From Streptomyces olivochromogenes (GTDB lineage: Bacteria > Actinomycetota > Actinomycetes > Streptomycetales > Streptomycetaceae), in NCBI RefSeq assembly GCF_001514115.1, contig NZ_KQ948493.1, forward strand, positions 1 to 39,806: DNA of 39,806 nucleotides, read 5' to 3'. Below are positions 16,710 through 25,215 of this stretch, piece by piece; within the stretch, counting starts at the first letter, position 1; each line of letters begins with the position of its first letter. The notes under the pieces were generated by a model, which did not search any database, was not told where the DNA came from, and saw nothing but the letters and a program-made list of their open reading frames with translations. The position numbers and the translations under genes are program-made.

Positions 16710-16753
16710 CCCACCGTGCCCCGGCGGTCCGAAGACCGCCGGGGCACGGTGGG
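16710..16753. terminator. 20-bp perfect bidirectional terminator hairpin
   Basis: Bases 16710-16729 are exactly complementary to 16734-16753, leaving a CGAA tetraloop. It lies between the isomerase pseudogene (+) and the glyceraldehyde-3-phosphate dehydrogenase gene (-), serving convergent transcripts. There is no T-tract. Confidence 0.85.
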
Positions 16754-16795
16754 AGCGGACGGCAACCGAATGCCGACCGGGAGAGGCTGCCGCGA

Positions 16796-18241
16796 TCAGA
16801 CCGCTGGGGCCGGGTACGTCGGGTACTCCACCCCGGAGACGTGCTGGACGACGCGGACGACCTGGCAGGAGTAGCCGAACTCGTTGTCGTACCAGAGGTA
16901 GAGGATCGCGTTGTCGCCTTCGACCTTGGTCGCGCCGGCGTCGACGATCGAGGCATGACGCGAGCCGATGAAGTCGCTCGAGACCGCGTCGGGGGCGCTG
17001 ATGAAGTCGATCTGGCGCTTGAGCGGCGAGGTCAGCGAGACATCGCGGAGGTGGTCGAGGACTTCCTCGCGTGTGGTCTCGCGGGCGAGTTGCAGGTTGA
17101 GGATGGCGATCGACACGTCCGGTACCGGGACGCGGATGGAGCTGCCGGTGATCTTCGCCTTGAGGTCGGGCAGCGCCTTGGCGACGGCGGAGGCGGCACC
17201 GGTCTCGGTGATGACCATGTTGAGCGGCGCCGAACGGCCGCGGCGGTCGGAGTTGTGGTAGTTGTCCAGCAGGTTCTGGTCGTTGGTGAACGAGTGGACG
17301 GTCTCCACATGGCCGCGCAGAACGCCGTACTCGTCCGCCATCGCCTTCAGCGGCGGGACGATCGCGTTGGTGGTGCAGGAGGCGCAGGACATGATCTGCT
17401 CGTCCGGCTTGATCGTGTCGTGGTTGACGCCGTGGACGATGTTGGGAACGTCGCCCTTGCCCGGTGCGGTCAGGACGACCTTGGCGATGCCGGGGCGAAG
17501 GTGCTGGGACAGGCCCTCGCGGTCACGCCACCTGCCGGTGTTGTCGATGAGGATGGCGTCCTTGATGCCGTACTCCGTGTAGTCCACCGACAGCGGGTCG
17601 TCGGAGTAGATCACCTTGATCTCGTTGCCGTTGGCGACGATCTTGCTGTTGGCCTCGTCGACGGTGATCGTGCCCCGGAACTGGCCGTGAATGGAGTCAC
17701 GCCGCAGCAGCGAGGCGCGCTTGACGATGTCCTGGCCGGCACCCTTGCGGACGACGACGGCGCGCAGTCGCAGGCCGTTGCCGGAGCCGGCCTTCTCGAT
17801 GAGCAGGCGGGCGACGAGGCGGCCGATGCGGCCGAACCCGTAGAGGACGACGTCGCGCGGCTCCTGGCGCTCGATCTTGTTGTCGCCCGTGGCACCGGCC
17901 ACGGCCTCGGCGGTGAACTCCGCCACCGACAGACCACGGTCGTCGGACTTGTAGGTCGCGGCGAGCATGCCGATGTCGATCTGCGACGGGCCGAGATCGA
18001 GCGTGGTGAGAGCCTGCAGGAACGGCAGCGTCTGGATGACCGAGAGTTCCTCGCCGGCGATCTGCCGGGCGAACCGATGGGTCTTGAGAATGCTCACCAC
18101 AGACTTGTTCACCAGGGAACGGCTGTGCAGCAGGACCGTGACGTCCCGCTCCCGGTGCAGCTTCCCGATGATCGGGATCATCGACTCCGCGATCTCCTCG
18201 CGGTGGTTCCAGTTGGTGAACGAGTCGTCATTGACAGTCAC
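16796..18241 (-). CDS. gap: Glyceraldehyde-3-phosphate dehydrogenase with an N-terminal extension, 481 aa
   Basis: Catalyses NAD(P)-dependent oxidative phosphorylation of glyceraldehyde 3-phosphate, or the reverse reaction. The start is a GTG at 18241 with only a weak AAAGATG site. Residues 1-127 are an extension absent from the classical ~335-aa enzyme but known in a longer actinobacterial and plastid-like group. The Rossmann motif Y-G-F-G-R-I-G-R begins at 134. The catalytic Cys is 289 (S-C-A-S-C-T-T-N), and the conserved D-N-E-F-G-Y-S lies near the C-terminus. The protein appears complete and active. It stands alone between the convergent terminator and the divergent encapsulin operon. Streptomyces usually have another, classical gap elsewhere, so this may be a secondary enzyme. 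Confidence 0.9.
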   Translation of the reverse strand: MTVNDDSFTNWNHREEIAESMIPIIGKLHRERDVTVLLHSRSLVNKSVVSILKTHRFARQIAGEELSVIQTLPFLQALTTLDLGPSQIDIGMLAATYKSDDRGLSVAEFTAEAVAGATGDNKIERQEPRDVVLYGFGRIGRLVARLLIEKAGSGNGLRLRAVVVRKGAGQDIVKRASLLRRDSIHGQFRGTITVDEANSKIVANGNEIKVIYSDDPLSVDYTEYGIKDAILIDNTGRWRDREGLSQHLRPGIAKVVLTAPGKGDVPNIVHGVNHDTIKPDEQIMSCASCTTNAIVPPLKAMADEYGVLRGHVETVHSFTNDQNLLDNYHNSDRRGRSAPLNMVITETGAASAVAKALPDLKAKITGSSIRVPVPDVSIAILNLQLARETTREEVLDHLRDVSLTSPLKRQIDFISAPDAVSSDFIGSRHASIVDAGATKVEGDNAILYLWYDNEFGYSCQVVRVVQHVSGVEYPTYPAPAV

Positions 18242-18778
18242 AGATTCATCTTTCGAGCTAGGTGGCGCTCAGATGGTAGCCCGACGCCCTTTTGATCATT
18301 CGAGCGGGGCCACCTGATCAAGAAGAACGCGCACCTGAGACGCTCGTACGCTCTCGCGCCGGTGGCGCGGGACCCGGCGACCCGCGTGCGAGTACACCCT
18401 CATGGCCGGTCCGCCTCGCGCGATGGGTACCCACTTCGAGGGCACGAATGCGCCCCTTTCACGCGGTTCCGACCGTCACCGGTGACTGTTTCGCTTGACA
18501 TGGGGCGCGCGCTGCCCAACCGCCCGGACCGTCACGAGGTTGCTGTCCTGGCGCCCACCTCCCCGGAATCCGTCTTCGACCTCCACCGCCTCCGTGAACC
18601 CACGCCGCACGGCGTCTGACGTGTCGCCGGGGCGCCCCTTCGACACGGGTTCAGGTCAGACGTCGTCCGTGGCCGGGCAGCAGGAGCCCTTGCCCGAGGC
18701 GTACGGCGTCGTCGCCCTGCCTTGTTCGCTGATGTTCGTGCGTATCCACCCACGCCCGCTCACGTATCGGGAGGACAT
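18242..18778. other. Intergenic region between gap and the encapsulin operon
   Basis: The promoters of two divergent units should lie here. I see no convincing gene. A +strand frame around 18490-18619 reads somewhat protein-like (L-D-M-G-R-A-L-P-N-R-P-D-R-H-E-V...) but has no start site and no recognised family. TGATCA occurs at 18293 and 18316 near the gap side. GGGAGG at 18769-18774 is the encapsulin ribosome-binding site. Confidence 0.5.
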
Positions 18779-20209
18779 GTGACAGTCCCGGAAAGCTCAC
18801 CAGAAAGCGCCGCCGGGCCCACCGCCGACGGACCACGGTCCACCAGTCTCAGCACCGACGCGGCACGTCAGCTGGCCACCACCACCAAGTCCGAACCTCA
18901 GATGCAGGCCATCACCTCGCGATGGCTGCTCAAGATGCTGCCCTGGGTGGACGTCAAGGGCGGCACCTACCGGGTGAACCGGCGACTCCAACTCCGCGTC
19001 GGCCGGGGCCGGGTGCAGTTCGAGCAGAACGGCGCGGACGACATCAGGGTCATTCCCGAGACACTGACCGAGCTGCCCGCCCTGCGCGGCTACTCCGACA
19101 CCGCGGCCCTGCAGGAGATCGCCGCACGGTTCAGGGTGCGTGAGGTGCGTACGGGCCAGGTCCTCTTCGACGCCGGGCAGCCCGTCACCGAGGCCTATCT
19201 CGTCGTCCACGGCCGGTTCACCCGCTACACCACCGGCAAGTACGGCGAGCAGGAAGTCACCGGAGTCATCACGGACGGCGACGGGATGGGAGACGAGGCC
19301 ATCGGCCAGGCCGACCCGCTGTGGTTCAGCTCGGTACGCGCCGAGACTCCGGGCGTGGTGCTGGCACTCAACTGGGACACGCTCATGGCGTTCGTGGAGC
19401 GCACCCCGTCGCTCGCCGTCCAGCTGGACACCTTCGCACAACAGCAGAGCAAGCCCATGAACCGCAAGGGCGAGGCCGACGTACCCGTGCAGGCCGGGCA
19501 CGTGGGCGAACCCGTCCTCGCCGGCGGCTTCGTCGACTACGACCTCGCCCCGCGCGAATACGAGCTGTCCCTGACCCAGACCGTCCTGCGCGTCCACACC
19601 AGGGTCGCCGACCTCTACAACCATCCGATGAACCAGACCGAGCAGCAACTCCGCCTGACCATCGAGGAGATCCGCGAGCGCCAGGAGTGGGAGCTGGTCA
19701 ACAACCGCGAGTTCGGTCTGCTCCACAACGTCGACTACGGCCAGCGCGTCAGCACCTTCTCCGGTCCCCCGACGCCCGACGATCTCGACGAACTCCTGTC
19801 GATGCGCCGCAAGACCCGGCTCTTCCTGGCCCACCCGAAGGCGATAGCGGCCTTCTTCCGGCAGTGCAACCGGCGCGGGCTGGTGCCCGGCACCGTGAAC
19901 CTCGACGGCCACGAAGTGCCGGCGTGGCGCGGCGTTCCGCTCTTTCCGTGCGGCAAGATCCCGATCAGCCCCCAGCACACCAGCAGCATCATCGCGCTAC
20001 GCACGGGAGAGAAGGACCAAGGGGTCGTCGGCCTGCACCAGACCGGCATTCCGGAGGAGTACGAGCCCGGTCTGAACGTACGGTTCATGGGCATCGACAG
20101 CACCGCGATCATGAGTTACCTGGTCACCGCCTACTACGCGATGGCCATCCTCGTACCCGACGCCGCGGGGATCCTGGAGAACGTCCAGGTCGGACGGACC
20201 GCGGAATGA
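18779..20209 (+). CDS. Family 2B encapsulin nanocompartment shell protein, 476 aa
   Basis: Forms the protein shell of an encapsulin compartment with an HK97-like fold. The start is the GTG at 18779, behind GGGAGG. Residues 1-~45 are a Ser/Thr/Pro-rich arm, followed by the start of the shell fold (W-L-L-K-M-L-P-W-V-D). A cyclic-nucleotide-binding-like domain is inserted at about 115-230 (R-T-G-Q-V-L-F-D-A-G-Q-P-V-T-E-A-Y-L-V), the hallmark of family 2B. The remaining shell domains follow, with V-P-A-W-R-G-V-P-L-F-P-C-G-K-I-P and G-L-N-V-R-F-M-G-I-D near the end. The stop overlaps the start of the 2-MIB synthase (ATGA), so shell and cargo are translationally coupled. Ligand binding by the inserted domain is not established from the sequence. 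Confidence 0.9.
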   Translation: MTVPESSPESAAGPTADGPRSTSLSTDAARQLATTTKSEPQMQAITSRWLLKMLPWVDVKGGTYRVNRRLQLRVGRGRVQFEQNGADDIRVIPETLTELPALRGYSDTAALQEIAARFRVREVRTGQVLFDAGQPVTEAYLVVHGRFTRYTTGKYGEQEVTGVITDGDGMGDEAIGQADPLWFSSVRAETPGVVLALNWDTLMAFVERTPSLAVQLDTFAQQQSKPMNRKGEADVPVQAGHVGEPVLAGGFVDYDLAPREYELSLTQTVLRVHTRVADLYNHPMNQTEQQLRLTIEEIRERQEWELVNNREFGLLHNVDYGQRVSTFSGPPTPDDLDELLSMRRKTRLFLAHPKAIAAFFRQCNRRGLVPGTVNLDGHEVPAWRGVPLFPCGKIPISPQHTSSIIALRTGEKDQGVVGLHQTGIPEEYEPGLNVRFMGIDSTAIMSYLVTAYYAMAILVPDAAGILENVQVGRTAE

Positions 20210-21264
20210 GCACACCATCGGCTTCCGGATCGCCGACGCGACTGCCCGGGCCGCCCCGCCTCGTCCCCGTCACGCAAGCCCGGCGGAGCGGGGCCGTCCC
20301 CGGGCTGCGCCACCGGCCCGCCGCCCCCGCGGACCCGGGGAAGGCGGCGGAGGTCGACCGCAGGCTGGAGGCCTGGGTCCGCCGGCTCGACGCGTTCCCC
20401 AGGGCGTGGACGGGGGACTTCGCTGGATTCCAGTTCGGCCGGGCCGTCGTACTCCAGCATCCGGGCGCGGCCGACCTCGAACGTCTCACCGTGGCCGGCA
20501 AGCTGCTGCTGGCCGAGAACCTCGTCGACAACTGCTACTGCGAGGAGGACGAGGACAAAGGCGGCTCATCGCGCGGCCTCGGCGGCAGGCTGATCAGGGC
20601 CCAGTCCGCGCTCGACCCCTTCCATTCCACTCCCGAACTGGAAGCGCGGTGGCGGCGCGGCGTACAGGCCGACGGGCCGCTGCGCTCGTACCACGGAGCC
20701 CTCAAGGACTACGCCGTCTTCGCCACCCCCAGCCAGACCGACCGGCTGGTGCACGATCTCGCCCGGCTGCATCTGGGCTATCTCGGTGAGGCCGCCTGGG
20801 CCGAGATCCGGTACGTGCCACCGGTCTGGGAGTACCTGATGATGCGGCAGTTCAACAACTTCCGCCCCTGCCTGTCGATCGTCGACGCCGTGGACGGCTA
20901 CGAGCTGCCCGAGGCCCTGTACGCGCGGCCCGAGATCCAGCGGATCACCGCGCTCGCGGGCAACGCCACCACGATCGTCAACGACCTGTACTCCTTCACC
21001 AAGGAACTGGCCAACGACCCCAGCCACCTCAATCTGCCTCAGGTCATCGCCGCGAACGAACGGTGCGGGCTGAAGGCCGCCTTTCTGAAGGCCGTCGTGA
21101 TCCACAACCAGGTCATGGAGGCGTTCGAGGAGGAGGCGGCGGCTCTGTCCGCCACCTCACCTCTCGTCGAGCGCTACGCCCGGGGCCTGGCCGCCTGGGT
21201 GTCAGGGAACCACGAATGGCACGCCACCAACACCCACCGCTACCACCTGCCGAACTACTGGTAA
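20206..21264 (+). CDS. 2-methylisoborneol synthase (terpene cyclase, encapsulin cargo), 352 aa
   Basis: Cyclises 2-methyl-geranyl diphosphate to 2-methylisoborneol, the earthy-musty odorant. The ATG at 20206 overlaps the shell stop codon. Residues 1-~48 are Pro/Ala/Arg-rich and probably disordered; in this family such N-terminal arms load the enzyme into the encapsulin. The class I terpene synthase fold follows. The metal-binding region reads D108-N-C-Y-C-E-E-D, and the NSE triad is N259, S263, E267 (N-D-L-Y-S-F-T-K-E). The C-terminus H-R-Y-H-L-P-N-Y-W is typical. The protein is shorter than the ~440-aa S. coelicolor enzyme, the difference lying in the N-terminal arm. The position between shell and methyltransferase genes makes the assignment firm. 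Confidence 0.93.
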   Translation: MSTPSASGSPTRLPGPPRLVPVTQARRSGAVPGLRHRPAAPADPGKAAEVDRRLEAWVRRLDAFPRAWTGDFAGFQFGRAVVLQHPGAADLERLTVAGKLLLAENLVDNCYCEEDEDKGGSSRGLGGRLIRAQSALDPFHSTPELEARWRRGVQADGPLRSYHGALKDYAVFATPSQTDRLVHDLARLHLGYLGEAAWAEIRYVPPVWEYLMMRQFNNFRPCLSIVDAVDGYELPEALYARPEIQRITALAGNATTIVNDLYSFTKELANDPSHLNLPQVIAANERCGLKAAFLKAVVIHNQVMEAFEEEAAALSATSPLVERYARGLAAWVSGNHEWHATNTHRYHLPNYW

Positions 21265-21311
21265 CACCCTGCCGCCCGGCCCGTCGTCCACCGCGCCACA
21301 AGGAGTCACCT

Positions 21312-22217
21312 TTGCCCATCACCGATGCCGGCACCGCGGCAGCGCCGATGCCGACCCAGGCCACCTGCCAGTCGACGTACCAGACCCGCGTCGCGGACTA
21401 CTGGAACGCCGAGGAGAACCCGGTCAACCTCGAACTCGGAAAGATCGACGACCTCTACCACCACCACTACGGCATCGGAGACGTCGACTGGTCGGTACTC
21501 GACGAGAGCCGGGACGGGGGCGGGGACGGCGCTGCCATGCGCCGTGACCGGACCACCGCCGAACTGCACCGTCTGGAACAGGCACAGGCCGACCTCCTCG
21601 CCTCCCACCTCGGCCCCCTCTCCCGCGCCGACCACGTCTTCGACGCAGGCTGCGGGCGCGGCGGCGGAAGTGTGGTGGCCCATCTGCGGTACGGATGCCA
21701 CACCGACGGCGTCACGATCTCGAGGAAACAGGCCGACTTCGCCAATGCCCAGGCCCGCAGTCGGAACATCGACGACAAGGTCCGCTACCACCACCGGAAC
21801 ATGCTCGACACCGGCCTGCCCTCCGGCGCGTATGCGGCTTCCTGGAACAACGAGTCCACCATGTATGTGGAACTCGACCTGCTGTTCGCCGAGCACGCAC
21901 GGCTGCTGCGACGCGGCGGACGCTACGTGACGATCACCGGCTGCTACAACGACGCCTACGGGCGGGCCTCCCGGGAGGTGTCTCTCATCAACGCCCACTA
22001 CATCTGCGACATCCACCCGCGCTCGGAGTACTTCCGCGCCATGGCCCGCAACCGCCTCGTACCCGTCCACGTCCAGGACCTGACCGCCGACACCATCCCC
22101 TACTGGGAACTCCGCAAGCAGGCCGACCACCTGGTCACCGGCATCGAGGAAACGTTCCTGAGCGCCTACGAGAACGGCAGCTTCCAGTACCTGCTGATCG
22201 CGGCCGATCGCGTCTGA
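21312..22217 (+). CDS. Geranyl diphosphate 2-C-methyltransferase, 301 aa
   Basis: Transfers a methyl group from S-adenosylmethionine to C2 of geranyl diphosphate, supplying the substrate of the 2-MIB synthase. The start is the TTG at 21312, exactly six bases after AAGGAG; the open frame upstream overlaps the synthase gene. A ~30-residue Ala/Thr-rich N-terminus is followed by Y-W-N-A-E-E-N-P-V-N-L-E-L and the family-typical Y-H-H-H-Y-G-I-G-D. The SAM-binding motif V-F-D-A-G-C-G-R-G-G-G-S lies near residue 110 and W-N-N-E-S-T-M-Y near 180. Length fits the family (~290-300). It is third in the operon, 47 bases after the synthase stop. Confidence 0.93.
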   Translation: MPITDAGTAAAPMPTQATCQSTYQTRVADYWNAEENPVNLELGKIDDLYHHHYGIGDVDWSVLDESRDGGGDGAAMRRDRTTAELHRLEQAQADLLASHLGPLSRADHVFDAGCGRGGGSVVAHLRYGCHTDGVTISRKQADFANAQARSRNIDDKVRYHHRNMLDTGLPSGAYAASWNNESTMYVELDLLFAEHARLLRRGGRYVTITGCYNDAYGRASREVSLINAHYICDIHPRSEYFRAMARNRLVPVHVQDLTADTIPYWELRKQADHLVTGIEETFLSAYENGSFQYLLIAADRV

Positions 22218-22313
22218 CGTCTCCGCCGCGTTGGCGCTCCTCCGAATGCGACCTATGGTGAGAAGTGGTGCAGAGGCTTCCCACGAGGTGTTCACAACGG
22301 GGAGGACATGATC

Positions 22314-23879
22314 ATGTCCGAAGCCACACATCCCACACATCACCATCTGCTTCGGCGCAAGCACGACGATGCCGCAGGCGTCACGGCCACCATCAACCGG
22401 GCAGCCGGCGCCGCGGGCGCGGCCCGTCGGGCCGCGGCGGATGCCGTACGGCACCCCCAGGCCGTGGTGGAACGGTTGCGGCAGCTGCCTCAAGCGCTGC
22501 CACTGGTGCGGCAGGCGGTGACACCCATCCTGACCGGACGAGTGCGTGACTGGCGTGGGGAGTACGCCTACACGTTGGGTGAGCAGGCATTCGTCTACGG
22601 TTTTCCGTACATCTACAACGCCCGGCTGCGCCACCAGTGGGTGACCCAGCCGCGTGACCCGGCGACGGTGCCGTACGCCGCGGTCAACCACTTCTGGCAC
22701 GCGCAGCGGCTGCTGGACGCCTCGTACCAGGACGGCGGTTGTCCGAACAACGACACCCTGTACTCGACCGCGTGGGTCAACCTGCGCGGCGAGCCGGTCG
22801 TTCTCTCGCATCCGGACATGGGTGATCGCTACTTCTCCTTCGAGCTGATGGGCATCACCTCCGACAACTTCGACTACATAGGCCAGCGCTCCACGGGATC
22901 CGAGGCCGGCCACTTCGCGATCGTCGGTCCGGACTGGAGCGGGACACTTCCCGATGGTGTGCGCCGTGTGGCGACCGCGCCGAGCCCGTGGATCCTGATC
23001 CTCGGCAGGACGCTGGTCGACGGCGAGGACGACGTGCCGAACGTGCAGACGCTCCAAGCCCAGTACCGGCTCACTCCGCTCAGCTTCTTCGACAGGAGCG
23101 GCGGGCCCGTCGACCCGGCGCGACTCCCGGCGAGCCATGATGTGCCGGCGCCGGTGGACCCCGCGCAGGATCCCCTCGGCCCGTGGAAGACGCTCAACGC
23201 CATGCTGGCCGAGAACCCGCCACCGGCGCACCACGCGATCCTGCTCAAGCAGTTCGCCGAGGTCGGCATCGGTCCCGGTCTCGACGTCGACGCCCAGCCC
23301 GAGGCGGTCAGACAGAACCTCATCAGGGCTGCGACTGTCGGTACGCCGATGCTCAAACAGCAGATGCTCAGCGGTGAGTGGGCACATGTGGTGAACGGTT
23401 GGCGCTATCCGCCACCGCAAATGGGCCGCTTCGGCGACGACTTCGTCAAGCGTGCCGCCGACCAGTCGTTGGCGGGCATCATGGCCAACGATCCCGACGA
23501 GGCGGTCTATCTGCTCAACTACGACGACGCGGACGGCAACAAGCTGTCGTCCGGCCGGTACACGCTGCGCTTCGGGGCGGGCGCGATGCCGCCCGTCGAT
23601 GCCTTCTGGTCCCTGTCCGCGTACGGCGACGACATGAACCTGATCCCCAACCCGGCCGACCGCTACTCGGTCGGGGACCGCACGACCGGGCTCGTCATGG
23701 ACCCTGACGGCGGTCTGACCCTCCATCTGCAGTCCACATCACCGGGCGAGGAGCGTGAGTCCAACTGGCTGCCCACACCCGAAAGCGGCACCTGGTTCGT
23801 GATCCTGCGCATGTACCGTCCGCACCGCGAGGTCGTGGACGCGGTGTGGGAATGCCCTCCGCTCACCCGAGTCGAGTGA
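22314..23879 (+). CDS. DUF1254/DUF1214 domain protein, ~521 aa
   Basis: A member of the widespread DUF1254-DUF1214 family of unknown function. Two in-frame ATGs follow GGAGG (22301-22305). The one at 22314 has normal spacing (eight bases), while 22308 is only two bases away. Residues 1-80 are His/Ala/Arg-rich with helical character and no classic signal peptide. The DUF1254 region (about 85-250) holds Y-G-F-P-Y-I-Y and G-C-P-N-N-D-T-L-Y-S-T-A-W-V. The DUF1214 part (about 400-521) holds Y-T-L-R-F-G, F-W-S-L-S-A-Y, and the terminal L-R-M-Y-R-P. It lies 96 bases after the 2-MIB operon on the same strand, and any link to 2-MIB is unproven. Confidence 0.85.
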   Translation: MSEATHPTHHHLLRRKHDDAAGVTATINRAAGAAGAARRAAADAVRHPQAVVERLRQLPQALPLVRQAVTPILTGRVRDWRGEYAYTLGEQAFVYGFPYIYNARLRHQWVTQPRDPATVPYAAVNHFWHAQRLLDASYQDGGCPNNDTLYSTAWVNLRGEPVVLSHPDMGDRYFSFELMGITSDNFDYIGQRSTGSEAGHFAIVGPDWSGTLPDGVRRVATAPSPWILILGRTLVDGEDDVPNVQTLQAQYRLTPLSFFDRSGGPVDPARLPASHDVPAPVDPAQDPLGPWKTLNAMLAENPPPAHHAILLKQFAEVGIGPGLDVDAQPEAVRQNLIRAATVGTPMLKQQMLSGEWAHVVNGWRYPPPQMGRFGDDFVKRAADQSLAGIMANDPDEAVYLLNYDDADGNKLSSGRYTLRFGAGAMPPVDAFWSLSAYGDDMNLIPNPADRYSVGDRTTGLVMDPDGGLTLHLQSTSPGEERESNWLPTPESGTWFVILRMYRPHREVVDAVWECPPLTRVE

Positions 23880-23883
23880 CCTG

Positions 23884-23922
23884 ACGGGTCCGCAGGCCGC
23901 GCGTGGCGGCCCGCGGACCCGT
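23884..23922. terminator. Bidirectional terminator hairpin
   Basis: ACGGGTCCGC (23884-23893) pairs perfectly with GCGGACCCGT (23913-23922), with further GGCCGC/GCGGCC pairing inside the loop. It sits between the convergent DUF1254 gene and the small secreted-protein gene. Confidence 0.75.
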
Positions 23923-23936
23923 GCATGGGGCTGCTC

Positions 23937-24314
23937 TCAGCCGATGTAGAGCTGGTATGTGGCGCCGTTGCTGGTGTCGTTCGCCGAGATGAGCCGGGGT
24001 TCCCACCGCCATCCGGTGCTGGGCTTGCGGTGGTGGAACTCGACCGACTGCCCGGCGATCCACCAGTAGCCTTCCGCCACGGTGCACCCCTTCGGGGCGA
24101 TCTCCCAGAACCTCGAGCCGCCCCAGTCGCCGTACTGGTTCTCGCCGACGAAGTAGAACTTCACCGTCTCGGTGGACCCGCTGCAGACCTTGAGCTGTAC
24201 GTACTTGTTGGCGGCGTAGGCCGTGCCCGGAACCGCCAGACCGCCGAAGAGGGCGCCTGCGACGAGTGCCGCCGTGGCGACTTTGCGCTTGAGACTGTGC
24301 ATGGGACTGTGCAT
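23937..24314 (-). CDS. Small secreted protein, unknown function, 125 aa
   Basis: I do not recognise the family. A signal peptide covers residues 1-34 (K-R-K, hydrophobic core, ending T-A-Y-A before A-N-K-Y). The mature ~90 residues are rich in Trp, Tyr, Gly and Lys, with two Cys that could form one disulfide. The look is of a compact beta protein, perhaps a carbohydrate- or surface-binding domain. The start is ambiguous: ATGs at 24314 and 24302 lie in a 12-base tandem repeat (AGTCCCATGCAC twice), and neither has a good ribosome-binding site. It lies 46 bases downstream of another secreted-protein gene on the same strand, and the two may be cotranscribed and act together. Confidence 0.75.
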   Translation of the reverse strand: MHSPMHSLKRKVATAALVAGALFGGLAVPGTAYAANKYVQLKVCSGSTETVKFYFVGENQYGDWGGSRFWEIAPKGCTVAEGYWWIAGQSVEFHHRKPSTGWRWEPRLISANDTSNGATYQLYIG

Positions 24315-24360
24315 GGGACTGTCACCATTCTTGTTCTCGGACCGGTTGGACTGAACGGTG

Positions 24361-25002
24361 TCAGCAGTGCGCGCCGATTTCGGCCGAGGTCATCGGCCGG
24401 TCCTTGAAGTTGACATAGCCGTAGCTGGGGTTGTCCTTGTTGAAGCCGGACTGCTGGAAGTCGTAGATGTACCAGACGTAGTGGTCGTAGTACTTGTTCT
24501 TGAACTGGATCTCCCACCAGCCCTTGGCCTGCTGCTTCGAGGTTCCGCGCTCAAGCCACCCGACACTTCTCGGCGAGATGTTGATCGTGTTGGACTCGGT
24601 GTCGGTGTGGGAGTTCTCCCAGCTGTGGCTGTAGCTGGTCTCCACGGAGGCCTCGAAGACCAACGAGAACTTGTAGGTCGCCGAGACGGAGACGCCGACC
24701 GTGTTGCCGGCGGTGGTCGTGTCCGACCAGTCGATCCGGTGCTGGTTGGTGTTGCTCCCGCAGTTGTACGCGGTGCTCCCCACCTGGTGCTTCGGCCCGG
24801 TGTAACCCCAGTAGCTCTGCGGGTGGAACTTGCAGAGACTTGCCCAGTTGCACGCCTTCAGGAGTTCGGCGTTGGTCGGACTACTGGCCGCGAGTGCCTG
24901 GGGGGCCACGAGCAGTGAAGCACCCATGGTCAGAGCTGCGAGCGTCCCGGCCGTACGGGCAACATGCCTGGCCGATCCGTTCCTGCGGTACGCGAACACC
25001 AT
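24361..25002 (-). CDS. Secreted protein with Ser/Thr-alternating segment, possible aerolysin/ETX-like fold, 213 aa
   Basis: The start is the ATG at 25002 with GGAG six bases upstream. A signal peptide covers residues 1-38 (R-rich, hydrophobic core, ending A-L-A-A). The mature region opens with a Cys-containing, aromatic-rich part. A central segment (about 90-150) alternates Ser/Thr with hydrophobic residues, for example V-G-V-S-V-S-A-T-Y-K-F-S and S-Y-S-H-S-W-E-N-S-H-T-D-T. After that come G-W-L-E-R-G and a Tyr/Trp-rich end finishing in Cys. Such alternation, preceding a G-W-x-E/R turn, is seen in aerolysin/ETX-MTX2-type beta-pore-forming proteins, so that fold is a reasonable guess but not established. 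It is probably transcribed with the 125-aa secreted protein downstream. Confidence 0.78.
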   Translation of the reverse strand: MVFAYRRNGSARHVARTAGTLAALTMGASLLVAPQALAASSPTNAELLKACNWASLCKFHPQSYWGYTGPKHQVGSTAYNCGSNTNQHRIDWSDTTTAGNTVGVSVSATYKFSLVFEASVETSYSHSWENSHTDTESNTINISPRSVGWLERGTSKQQAKGWWEIQFKNKYYDHYVWYIYDFQQSGFNKDNPSYGYVNFKDRPMTSAEIGAHC

Positions 25003-25215
25003 TGATCACTCCATGAGGAGGGCGGATTTCGGGGGATGTCGCGCCGACTGCGGTGGAACCATTCCGGCGACGTGCGATCGGCGTTCATCTCGTACATGAG
25101 CCTCGCAGCGCTCCATCAGGGTTTGATCAGAGCCGGATCAGAGGTGGCTCACAACCGAGGGGAGCTCGATCGAGGGCGCCGTCGTGTGCGCCGTGGTGGT
25201 GCGGGAACGTTCGGG

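Noticed and set aside
15791..18295. 834-aa plus-strand open frame over the gap gene
   Set aside because: Mostly antisense of gap; only its first part, about 16112-16225, carries real homology and is counted in the oxidoreductase pseudogene.
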